Assembly (NCBI GenBank): GCA_019634925.1 | Contig: JAHCAL010000004.1 | Span: 186,001-250,000, forward strand | DNA: 64,000 bases | Reading direction: 5' to 3' | Source of the DNA: Pseudomonadales bacterium | Lineage (GTDB): Bacteria; Pseudomonadota; Gammaproteobacteria; Pseudomonadales; Azotimanducaceae | Part shown: piece by piece, positions 17,156 through 24,570 of the stretch | Layout of the letters: each line of letters opens with the position of its first letter | Position numbering within the stretch: the first letter of the stretch is position 1 | The notes under the pieces: generated by a model | What the model saw: the letters and a program-made list of their open reading frames with translations, nothing else | What the model was told of the DNA's origin: nothing | Database searches by the model: none | Translations under genes and position numbers: made by a program

Positions 17156-18252
17156 CGACGTCAGCCGCCGGGGAGCGGACCCTGCGAGGCCGCGCCGCCA
17201 TTGCCGGCGTGGGCGAAACCAACTACTACAAGCGGGGCGCCGCCGAGGATCCGGAATTCGTGCTGGCACTGAAGGCGATTCTGACCGCGGCGCAGGACGC
17301 CGGCATCGATCCGCGCGAGATCGACGGCTTTGCCTCCTACAGCAACGATCGTAACGACCCCTCCCGGCTCGCCGTCGCCACCGGCATGGCTCGCTGCGTG
17401 GTGGTGTTCCGCGCCCTGGCCCAGGGCCAGTTCGCCCGCTTCGGCCAGGGGCCCAGGCTTCCGGGCGTCTCGGGCGAGCCCGCCTATACGATGCCCTACG
17501 GGCTGATGTCGCCGGCGCAGATGTTCTCCATGCGTTGCATGCGCCACCTGCACGAGACCGGCGTGAGTCGCGACACCTACAAGGCGGTATCCCTGGCCGC
17601 CTATCACCATGCCCAGAACAATCCCCGGGCGGTCATGCATGGCCAGCTCCTGTCCCCTGAGGCCTACGACGAGGCGCGGTGGATCGTCGAGCCTCATCGC
17701 CTCTACGACTGCTGCATGGAAAACGATGGCGCGGCGGCGCTCATCGTGGTGCCCGCCGAACGTGCCCGTGACCTGCCGAACACGCCGGTGTACCTGCTGG
17801 GCGCCACCACCGGGTCCGAGCACCGCGCCGGTGCCCCATGCCACAACGCGCCGTTGTACGCGACCGCCTGCTTCACCACGCTGGCGCCGCGGCTCTATGA
17901 GATGGCCGAGGTGACGCCCGGGGACGTCGACGTGCTGCAGAGCTACGAGAACTTCACCGGCGGCGTGGTGATGTCCATCATCGAGCACGGCTTCTGTACG
18001 CCCGAGCAGGCAAACGAGGTGCTCACGTTCGAGAACCTGATTGCGCCCGCCGGCCGGCTGCCCCTCAATACCAGCGGCGGCAACCTGGCCGAGTGCTATA
18101 TGCATGGCCTCGAACTCGTCATCGAGGCCGTGCGGCAGATCCGTGGAGATTCCCCGAACCCGGTATCCGGCGCCCGGGTCTCCATGGTTACCTCGGGACC
18201 CATGGTCACCCCGGCGAGCAACGCCATCTTCGGCAGCGAGGAGGTGCTGTGA
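17152..18252 (+). CDS. Thiolase-like (SCP-x/lipid-transfer type) protein with apparent internal deletion
   Basis: A 366-aa member of the non-specific lipid-transfer thiolase group that partners DUF35 proteins. Recognisable are AIAGVGETNYYKRG, ASYSNDRNDPSRLA, VVVFRALAQGQFARFGQGPR and LNTSGGNLAECYMHG. In the relatives I know, about 37 residues with a glycine-rich stretch (the segment that holds the nucleophile in true thiolases) lie between DPSRLA and VATGMA; here they are directly joined near base 17374. The frame is intact. It is either a neofunctionalised or inactive protein. GTGA overlaps the next gene. Confidence 0.85.
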   Translation: MTTSAAGERTLRGRAAIAGVGETNYYKRGAAEDPEFVLALKAILTAAQDAGIDPREIDGFASYSNDRNDPSRLAVATGMARCVVVFRALAQGQFARFGQGPRLPGVSGEPAYTMPYGLMSPAQMFSMRCMRHLHETGVSRDTYKAVSLAAYHHAQNNPRAVMHGQLLSPEAYDEARWIVEPHRLYDCCMENDGAAALIVVPAERARDLPNTPVYLLGATTGSEHRAGAPCHNAPLYATACFTTLAPRLYEMAEVTPGDVDVLQSYENFTGGVVMSIIEHGFCTPEQANEVLTFENLIAPAGRLPLNTSGGNLAECYMHGLELVIEAVRQIRGDSPNPVSGARVSMVTSGPMVTPASNAIFGSEEVL

Positions 18253-18698
18253 ACGCCGCAGCGAATCATCTGCCCGCGGGCCTGCCCGCGCCGCGTCCGG
18301 CCCGCGACGGTCTGGATACGCCCTACTACGAAGGACTGCTGAGCGGCAAGCTGCTGATCCAGCGCTGCACTGCCTGCCGCGGCTGGCAGTGGGGGCCGGA
18401 GTGGATCTGCCACCGCTGCCTGTCCTTCGACCTGGACTGGGCCGAAACCGAAGCGGCCGGGCGCATCTTCAGCTGGGAGCGGGTCTGGCATCCGGTGCAT
18501 CCGGCGCTCGCGCAGCACGGGCCGTATCTGGTGGTGCTCGTAGAACTGCCTCAGGCGGACCACGTCCGGCTCGTCGGCAATCTGCTGGGCGACCCCCACC
18601 AGCCGGTGCCCATCGGCGGCGCCGTCGAAGGCGTTTTCGAGCATCGCCCTGACGGAGAGCCGCCGTACACACTGCTGCAATGGCAGCTCACAGGTTAG
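18249..18698 (+). CDS. DUF35 / OB-fold zinc-ribbon partner protein
   Basis: This 149-aa protein has an N-terminal zinc ribbon (CTACRGWQWGPEWICHRC) followed by an OB fold (GRIFSWERVWHPVHPAL, then VVLVELPQADHVRLVGNLLG). DUF35 proteins form complexes with thiolase-like proteins and in steroid degradation are needed for retro-aldolase activity. The direct overlap with the thiolase-like gene supports that complex here. GTG 18249 is taken from the overlap. Confidence 0.9.
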   Translation: MNAAANHLPAGLPAPRPARDGLDTPYYEGLLSGKLLIQRCTACRGWQWGPEWICHRCLSFDLDWAETEAAGRIFSWERVWHPVHPALAQHGPYLVVLVELPQADHVRLVGNLLGDPHQPVPIGGAVEGVFEHRPDGEPPYTLLQWQLTG

Positions 18699-18732
18699 CC
18701 AACCTGTACTTCCCGAATTCAGGAGGATAGAC

Positions 18733-19932
18733 ATGGAAGCGAGAAAGATCGAAGTCAACGAACCGAACCGCTGGCGCCTCGACACGCCGGGTGCCGAAGG
18801 CTGGCCCCGAACTGCGCGGCCCACGGAACCGGACAAGCTGTTCGTGGTCTCCGCCGACGGCCACGTCAACGAGCCGTCCAACCTGTTCTACGACCGCATG
18901 CCCGAGCGCTTCAAGAGCCGCCTGCCACGGGTGGAAACCGACGAGAAGGCCGGCAAGTGGATGGTCTCCGAGGGGTCTCGCCCGACCAAGCTGCGCGAGA
19001 GCATGTTCGAAGGTGAAGACCTGGCGCGCAGCCAGGCGGGCCGAGACCCGCAGGAGCGGCTGGCCGACCTCGCCATCGACGGGGTCGACGCGGAGATTCT
19101 ATTCCCCAACAAAGGCCTCATGATGTGGGCCACCCGCGACGCCGAGTTCGCCCAGACCATGTGCCGAGTCTGGAACGAGTGGGCCTGGGAGACCTTTGCC
19201 GACTACAACGACCGGCTCTCACCCATGGCGTGCGTGGCAACCGCCGACATCGAAGGCTCAATGCGGGAAATCGGCCGATGTGCGAAGCTCGGATTTCGCG
19301 GCCTCTGCCTGCCCTGCAAGCCCATCTTCGGCCCCCACGATCACGACCACCTGAACTACAACCTGCCGGAGTTCGAACCGCTCTGGGAACTGATCGAAGA
19401 CGTCGATCTGCCGATCACGTTTCACGTGTCCACCGGCCGCGACCCCCGGGCGTCGAAAGGGCACGGCGGTGCAGTCATCAACTACGTGTCACACTCGCTG
19501 TCGCCGACCATCGAGCCGCTGGCCAACCTGTGCGCGTCCGGCGTGCTCGAACGGCACCCGAAGCTGCGGTTCGCCACCATCGAAGCCGGCATCGGCTGGG
19601 TGGCATGGGCGCTCGAAGCCATGGACGAGGCCTACCGCAAGCATCACATGTGGGCGCGTCCGAAGCTCCAGGCGCTGCCGTCGGAGTACTACCGCCGCCA
19701 CGGTTTCTCGAGCTTCCAGGAAGATCCCGTGGGGCTCGCGCTGGCGGAGCCGTTCGATCTGGTGGATAACTTCATGTGGGCCAACGACTATCCTCACCAC
19801 GAGGGTACCTGGCCGCATTCCCCCGAGGCCATCGAGCGGACCATGAAGGCGCTAGAGCCCGAGTCGCGGGAGAAGATCCTCGGCGGCAACGCGGCGCGGC
19901 TGTTCGGGTTCCGGCCCCACACGGCCGGTTGA
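18733..19932 (+). CDS. Amidohydrolase family 2 metal-dependent hydrolase
   Basis: The second amidohydrolase-2 family protein of the cluster, 399 aa. Metal-binding elements: VVSADGHVNEPSNLFYDRMP, LPITFHVSTGRDPRA and WANDYPHHEGTWPHS. It has an N-terminal extension compared with the protein at 9981. A strong AGGAGG precedes ATG 18733, and the 34-base gap after the DUF35 gene suggests fresh translation initiation within one transcript. It probably acts on a different cyclic intermediate from its paralogue. Confidence 0.92.
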   Translation: MEARKIEVNEPNRWRLDTPGAEGWPRTARPTEPDKLFVVSADGHVNEPSNLFYDRMPERFKSRLPRVETDEKAGKWMVSEGSRPTKLRESMFEGEDLARSQAGRDPQERLADLAIDGVDAEILFPNKGLMMWATRDAEFAQTMCRVWNEWAWETFADYNDRLSPMACVATADIEGSMREIGRCAKLGFRGLCLPCKPIFGPHDHDHLNYNLPEFEPLWELIEDVDLPITFHVSTGRDPRASKGHGGAVINYVSHSLSPTIEPLANLCASGVLERHPKLRFATIEAGIGWVAWALEAMDEAYRKHHMWARPKLQALPSEYYRRHGFSSFQEDPVGLALAEPFDLVDNFMWANDYPHHEGTWPHSPEAIERTMKALEPESREKILGGNAARLFGFRPHTAG

Positions 19933-19941
19933 GAAGGGGTC

Positions 19942-21108
19942 ATGGACCTTCAGCTCACCGCCGAGCAGGATCTCCTCGTCAGCATGGTGCGTCGTTTCGT
20001 CCGTGAGGAGATCCTGCCGCTGGAGCTCGGGCTCGACCCCGACGCCGACAGCCTCGATCCGGAAATCCACGCCCGGCTGGTGGGGCTCACCCGCGGCATG
20101 GGGCTCTACAACCTCGGCGTGCCGCCGGAATACGGTGGGCCGGAAGTCGATCTGGTGACCCACGTGCTGCTCGCCATCGAGATGAGCCAGCACCGCGCCG
20201 GTCTGTACGCGCCCTGCTACGGGGTATTCGGGGGCATGGGCCTGGCGCAGCTATTCGAGGCCACCGACGATCAGAAGGCGCGCTACCTGTACCCTGTCCT
20301 GCAGGGGGAAAAACGCGGTTTCTTCGGCCTCACCGAAGCTTCCGGCGGCAGTGACCCGGCACGCGCGATCCGCACCCGGGCCATACGCGACGGCGACGAC
20401 TGGATCATCAACGGCACCAAGATGTTCATCAGCGGCGCGCACCAGGCCGACTTCGGCCTGGTGTTCGCCCGCACCGACCCGGACAAGGGGCGCGGCGGCA
20501 TCACCTGCTTTCTGGTCGATACCGACATGCCGGGGTTTCACGTGCGCCGGGTGATCCCGACGCTGCGCGCCGCCCATCCTGCCACCGAGCTGGAGCTGGT
20601 GGACGTTCGCGTGCCACATCGCAACGTGCTCGGGGAAGTCAACGGCGGGTTCGCCATCGCCAACGACCGGCTCACCCGACAGCGCCTGCCGTACGCCGCC
20701 GGCTGCATCGGGGTCGCCGTGAAAGCACACGAGATGGCCCTCGAGTACGTCCCGCAGCGGGAGACCTTCGGTGCCCCGCTGGCGTCACGCCAGGCGATCC
20801 AGTGGATGCTGGTGGACAACGAGATCGACATCCGGCAAGCCACCTGGCTCACCCTGGACGCGGCCCACAAGGCTCAGCGCGGCGAGCCGTTTCGCACCGA
20901 AGCCGCCATCGCCAAGCTGGTGGCAAGCGAGGGCGGCGGGCGGGTGGTGGACCGATGCATCCAGATGTTCGGCGGCTACGGCGTGACTAAGGACTTCCCC
21001 TTCGAGCGCTGGTACCGGGAAATGCGCATTCGCCGCATCGGCGAGGGGCCGAGCGAGGTGCAGCGGCATGTCATCGCCCGGGATCTGCTCGGCGCGTCGT
21101 TGCGCTGA
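19942..21108 (+). CDS. Acyl-CoA dehydrogenase
   Basis: A 388-aa acyl-CoA dehydrogenase with the complete motif set: GLTEASGGSDPARAIRTRA, DDWIINGTKMFISGA, and the C-terminal CIQMFGGYGVTKDFPFERWY and RIGEGPSEVQRHVIARDLLG. It is unpaired, unlike the two at 11144/12264, so it is likely a homotetramer. It is last in the catabolic run; its 3' end overlaps the hydrolase remnant on the other strand by about 38 bases. Confidence 0.94.
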   Translation: MDLQLTAEQDLLVSMVRRFVREEILPLELGLDPDADSLDPEIHARLVGLTRGMGLYNLGVPPEYGGPEVDLVTHVLLAIEMSQHRAGLYAPCYGVFGGMGLAQLFEATDDQKARYLYPVLQGEKRGFFGLTEASGGSDPARAIRTRAIRDGDDWIINGTKMFISGAHQADFGLVFARTDPDKGRGGITCFLVDTDMPGFHVRRVIPTLRAAHPATELELVDVRVPHRNVLGEVNGGFAIANDRLTRQRLPYAAGCIGVAVKAHEMALEYVPQRETFGAPLASRQAIQWMLVDNEIDIRQATWLTLDAAHKAQRGEPFRTEAAIAKLVASEGGGRVVDRCIQMFGGYGVTKDFPFERWYREMRIRRIGEGPSEVQRHVIARDLLGASLR

Positions 21109-21310
21109 TCTCCTGGTCCTGAAGCAGCAGCTCCGCCACCGCTTCCGGGACCTCCATCGGCAGCAGATGACCGCCCGCCATGGTGCTCACCCGGCCACGG
21201 GGTATCTTCGCCGCCAGCGCCTCGTAGAGGCCCGGCGGGAAACGGCCTTCAGTGGCGCGGACGATGTGCACTGGCACATCGATGTCTGCAGCCCGGGCGT
21301 ACAAATCGAT
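21071..21310 (-). pseudogene. C-terminal remnant of an alpha/beta hydrolase
   Basis: The minus-strand peptide DVPVHIVRATEGRFPPGLYE...GRVSTMAGGHLLPMEVPEAVAELL matches the last third of an alpha/beta hydrolase: the acid-bearing strand and the catalytic histidine (GGHLLP). The lid and nucleophile regions are absent. At about 21310 the sequence changes abruptly into IS1380 transposase sequence in another frame. Nonfunctional remnant. Confidence 0.8.
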
Positions 21311-21485
21311 GGCGAGCATCCAACAGGCAGCGCGCCAACGACTGCGTCAGCCCGAGCGGCTCATCGCACGCCTTCAGAAACAACGCGCCGCCGTCCGAGC
21401 TGCTATCCGGCTGGTCGAAGCAGGCAACCACCGGCTTCGTAAACAGATCCTTGAAGAGCACAGACTGTCGTGTGGTATCGTTCAT
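21309..21485 (-). pseudogene. N-terminal remnant of an IS1380-family transposase
   Basis: The minus-strand ORF from ATG 21485 begins MNDTTRQSVLFKDLFTKPVV and continues CFDQPDSSSDGGALFLKACD then LARCLLDARH. This aligns with the N-terminus of IS1380 transposases (compare GRFDGGRITSDGGGLLLREV in the intact copy) but differs from the copy at 4664, so it came from another element. Similarity ends after about 59 codons at the junction with the hydrolase remnant. The rest of the element is missing. Confidence 0.8.
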
Positions 21486-21559
21486 CCCGCGACGGCCTTC
21501 TTGTGCAGAAAAGTGTGTTTGGCGGCTGCTTTTCTAACACAACCAGGCCTTCTCTTTAT

Positions 21560-22096
21560 TCAGAATTCATGAATTTTTCGGGCTAGCAGCTTCAGACGCA
21601 CACGTTGCAAGCCATTGAGCATGTGCTCACGTTGCCTCGGAGGCAGTTCGCTGAATACCTCATCGTACAATTCGGCTGCCTTGGAACGCATGAGAGGGAC
21701 CAGCTGCTTTGCAGCATCTGTCACGTAAACCCGATTGGCTCGGCGATCGACCGGGTCGTCGCGTCGCTCCACCAGGCCTGCCCGGGCCAGCCGATCGACG
21801 ACGCCGCCGATCGTTGCCTTACCGATGTCCAGTTGTTGTGCGAGCTCTGTCTGGGTTAGACCATCTAGGCGGATCAAGTAGACCAGCGCTTGCCATTGTG
21901 TGCGGGTGAGCCCGGTCTCGAAGATCTGTCGTTCAAACGCCGCACGTAGCAACCGTGCCACGTCCGCGATCAAAAACCCGGGGTCCTGTTCTGCGTCCCA
22001 CGTCGCCGCCTTGCGCCACAACGGAACGCCCTCTTCCGCGGAGGAGTTGCGTTTCCCCTGACCCATTGCCGAGAGCCTCTTTGCTGTTGTCGTCAT
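21560..22096 (-). CDS. MarR family transcriptional regulator of the efflux operon
   Basis: A 178-aa winged-helix regulator. The DNA-binding core is LTQTELAQQLDIGKATIGGV followed by DRLARAGLVERRDDPVDRRA, typical of the SlyA/MarR class. ATG 22096 is chosen; the longer frame to 22204 would cross the divergent promoter and the hydrolase start. It is divergent from the hydrolase-thioesterase-RND genes with only 46 bases between starts and a dyad in that gap, so it most likely represses both directions. Confidence 0.9.
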   Translation of the reverse strand: MTTTAKRLSAMGQGKRNSSAEEGVPLWRKAATWDAEQDPGFLIADVARLLRAAFERQIFETGLTRTQWQALVYLIRLDGLTQTELAQQLDIGKATIGGVVDRLARAGLVERRDDPVDRRANRVYVTDAAKQLVPLMRSKAAELYDEVFSELPPRQREHMLNGLQRVRLKLLARKIHEF

Positions 22097-22103
22097 GGTC
22101 GTA

Positions 22104-22136
22104 TAGTATTGCAACATATCGTATTTGCAGATACTA
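22104..22136. promoter_or_regulatory. MarR operator candidate between divergent genes
   Basis: TAGTATTGCAA (22104-22114) faces TTGCAGATACTA (22125-22136). Apart from one inserted base the arms are reverse complements (TAGTAT-TGCAA / TTGCA-ATACTA). The dyad covers most of the 46-base divergent promoter, where it would block RNA polymerase in both directions. Binding is inferred from position and symmetry. Confidence 0.6.
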
Positions 22137-22142
22137 CTTTTC

Positions 22143-23000
22143 ATGCAGGATGTCACGTTCAACACCCCCTCGGGTCTAGTCATTCGGGGGAGCCGCTGGG
22201 GCAACGATAGCGCACCTCCCGTTCTGTTGGGACACGGAGGCGGCCAGACTCGGCACGCATGGAGGCAGACCGCGGAGCTGCTGTCGGAGGCAGGGTGGTT
22301 GGCTATCGCTATCGATCTTCGGGGGCACGGAGACAGTGACTGGGCGGCAGATGGGGCTTATCAAATAGAAGCGTTTGCGGACGACCTGATTGCCATAGCG
22401 GGTCAGCTCCCCAGCAGGCCGGCGGTTGTTGGCGCTTCGCTTTCGGGGCTGGCGGCGCTGATCGCCGAGGGCGAGGTGACGCCGGGTTCCTTTCGTAGTC
22501 TGACGCTTGTGGACATCACCCCCCGGATGGATCCCGTAGGCGTGATGAAGGTCCTCGGATTCATGCATGCGCACCTGGAGGATGGTTTCGCGTCGGTCGA
22601 CGAAGCAGCAGAAGCCGTCGCCGCCTATCTGCCGCACCGAGACAGGCGGCGAAGTAGCGAGGGCCTGCGACGCTCACTCCGGCGCTGGCCTGACGGGCGC
22701 TATCGCTGGCACTGGGATCCGAACTTCATTCGCAATATCGTCACGACGCGGGAAGAGCGGCGCTTTGAGCGCTTGGAGGAAGCGGCGGCTCGCCTTCGCC
22801 TACCTGTACAGCTCATCCGCGGGCGAATGAGCGAGCTGGTGACACCAGAGGCTGCCGAGGCCTTTCTGCAAGTGGTCCCACATGCTCGCTTCGATGACAT
22901 CTCCGGAGCCGGTCATATGGTTGCCGGAGACAGGAACGACGCGTTTACGGGGGCAGTTCGGGAATTTCTCGAGGGCCTTGAGGGGGAGGGAAACGCGTGA
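22143..23000 (+). CDS. Alpha/beta hydrolase
   Basis: A 285-aa alpha/beta hydrolase. HGGGQTRHAW is the oxyanion region; the nucleophile elbow is VVGASLSGLAAL; the histidine is in GAGHMVAGDRND. The residue usually aspartate after the sixth strand appears as Glu in RGRMSELVTPEA. ATG 22143 is preferred over the upstream TTG in the operator. It is the first gene of the MarR-controlled efflux operon, overlapping the thioesterase (GTGA). It may hydrolyse an ester or lactone form of the compound exported by the pump. Confidence 0.88.
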   Translation: MQDVTFNTPSGLVIRGSRWGNDSAPPVLLGHGGGQTRHAWRQTAELLSEAGWLAIAIDLRGHGDSDWAADGAYQIEAFADDLIAIAGQLPSRPAVVGASLSGLAALIAEGEVTPGSFRSLTLVDITPRMDPVGVMKVLGFMHAHLEDGFASVDEAAEAVAAYLPHRDRRRSSEGLRRSLRRWPDGRYRWHWDPNFIRNIVTTREERRFERLEEAAARLRLPVQLIRGRMSELVTPEAAEAFLQVVPHARFDDISGAGHMVAGDRNDAFTGAVREFLEGLEGEGNA

Positions 23001-23428
23001 CGGATTCGACACTCGGCAGGCTAGACATTGAGCAGGCGCTGCTCAGCTCCCCTTATCACCGCTGGCTTGGGCTCGAGCTGCTTGGCTCGGGGCCCGATGA
23101 GACCACAATTCGCTGCGCATGGCGGGAAGAAATGGTCTCGAACCCGCGCCTCGAGTCGACGCATGGCGGAATTTTGGCAGCGCTCGTCGATCTGACAGGG
23201 CTGTTTACCCTCTTGGCCGCCGGGGGCGCGGTTACGGCGACCGCTGATTTGCGTGTGGATTTCCACCGGCCAGCGCGTCCAGGCGTCCTTCTTGCGCGGG
23301 GCCGCCCGCTGAAGATCGGCTCCCGCATCAGCACGGCGGAGGTGTACGTCTATCAGGAAGACGGAGAACTGCTCGTCGCAAGTGGCCGCGGGGCGTACCT
23401 CGCGGCCAGTTCTCAGGCTGCACCCTGA
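22997..23428 (+). CDS. PaaI-type hotdog thioesterase
   Basis: A 143-aa hotdog thioesterase. The catalytic region reads RLESTHGGILAALVDLTGLF, with HGG and the helix acidic residue; strands TATADLRVDFHRPARPGVLL and YVYQEDGELLVASGRGAYL follow. The GTG start overlaps the hydrolase stop. Coupling to a hydrolase and an RND pump is unusual for a phenylacetate-type thioesterase and suggests detoxification of acyl-CoA intermediates. It is distinct from the thioesterase at 3975. Confidence 0.85.
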   Translation: MTDSTLGRLDIEQALLSSPYHRWLGLELLGSGPDETTIRCAWREEMVSNPRLESTHGGILAALVDLTGLFTLLAAGGAVTATADLRVDFHRPARPGVLLARGRPLKIGSRISTAEVYVYQEDGELLVASGRGAYLAASSQAAP

Positions 23429-23430
23429 AC

Positions 23431-24570
23431 ATGAACAGATTGCCGATTAAAGTGCGATGGATGTTCGCGGTAGCTTGCGTCCTCGTTGTCGTAGGTTGTG
23501 GGAGCCCGGAGGAAGGTTCGGCTTCAAACAAGGAACGAATCGAAGAGTTACCTACTGACGTTTCCCAACCGCAAAGCGTTGAGGTCGTTGCGGTACGCCG
23601 CGTGGAAATCGAGGAGGTGATCCGGGCCAGCGGGACCATCGCGGCCAAGCAAACCAGTCGCATCGGCCCGCTGGTGGAAGGCGTGGTTGACGAGATCTTC
23701 GTTCGTGTCGGTGACCGCCCGCGCCGGGGCGACCCGCTGTTCCGCACTCGGCAGAACGGCTATCGCCAGGCCGTCAATGAGGCTCAGGCCAGGCTCGACG
23801 TGGTTCGTGCAGAGCTCGAACTCAAGCAGAAGCGGTTCGTACGCGCTCGGAGCCTCGTCGCCCGTAACCTTCTCTCCCAGGAACAGTTCGAACTCACTGA
23901 GACGGATGTCGCGGTCGCCCAGGCACAGCTCAGGTCGGCCGAAGCCGCCCTAGCCACTGCCGAGCAACAGCTTGGAGATACGATTGTGCACGCGCCATTC
24001 GACGGAACTATCACAGGTCGTTTCGCCGACGAAGGCGTGTACATGAGCAACCGATTTTCGATGGGCGGCCAGTCGGCCGTTGTCGAGTTGGCGGAAGCTC
24101 ACATCGTTGCCGGCATCATGCAGGCGCCGGAAGCGGTGCTGTCCAGGCTGCGCCTCGGACAACGCGCGCTACTGTACGTCGGTGAAAGCAGCCCTCCTCG
24201 TGAAACAGAGGTTTTCATAATCAATGACCGGGTAGACCCTGCCACACGGATGGCAGAGTTCCGCCTGCCCGTGCGCAATGACGACTACGCGATCAAACCC
24301 GGACAATTCGTGCGTGCAGAGGTGCTCACTGGTAAGACGACAGCACTGACTCTTCCGCGTTCCACGATTCGGGAGACGCAGGGCCAGAAGTTCGTCGTTC
24401 TCGTGGATGGGCAGAGCACCGAACGTCGAAATGTGCAAGTGCGGGATCTAAACACGGACGACGTGGAGGTGCTGGCGGGGCTGAAAGAGGGCGATCTGGT
24501 GCTCCTTGGACCTGGCGATCAAGTTTCGGAAACATCGGGACGGGGGAATCTGGCGCATGTGGATCGCTGA
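23431..24570 (+). CDS. RND efflux periplasmic adaptor lipoprotein (MFP)
   Basis: The 379-aa membrane-fusion protein has a lipoprotein signal (hydrophobic core ending VVVGCGS, lipobox Cys about residue 23). HlyD-type domains follow: a barrel/lipoyl half (VDEIFVRVGDRPRRGDPLF), a long coiled-coil hairpin at about 115-170, and the second lipoyl half (DTIVHAPFDGTITGRFADEG). It links the inner-membrane pump to an outer-membrane channel; no channel gene is in the window. Starts 2 bases after the thioesterase and overlaps the pump gene. Confidence 0.93.
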   Translation: MNRLPIKVRWMFAVACVLVVVGCGSPEEGSASNKERIEELPTDVSQPQSVEVVAVRRVEIEEVIRASGTIAAKQTSRIGPLVEGVVDEIFVRVGDRPRRGDPLFRTRQNGYRQAVNEAQARLDVVRAELELKQKRFVRARSLVARNLLSQEQFELTETDVAVAQAQLRSAEAALATAEQQLGDTIVHAPFDGTITGRFADEGVYMSNRFSMGGQSAVVELAEAHIVAGIMQAPEAVLSRLRLGQRALLYVGESSPPRETEVFIINDRVDPATRMAEFRLPVRNDDYAIKPGQFVRAEVLTGKTTALTLPRSTIRETQGQKFVVLVDGQSTERRNVQVRDLNTDDVEVLAGLKEGDLVLLGPGDQVSETSGRGNLAHVDR

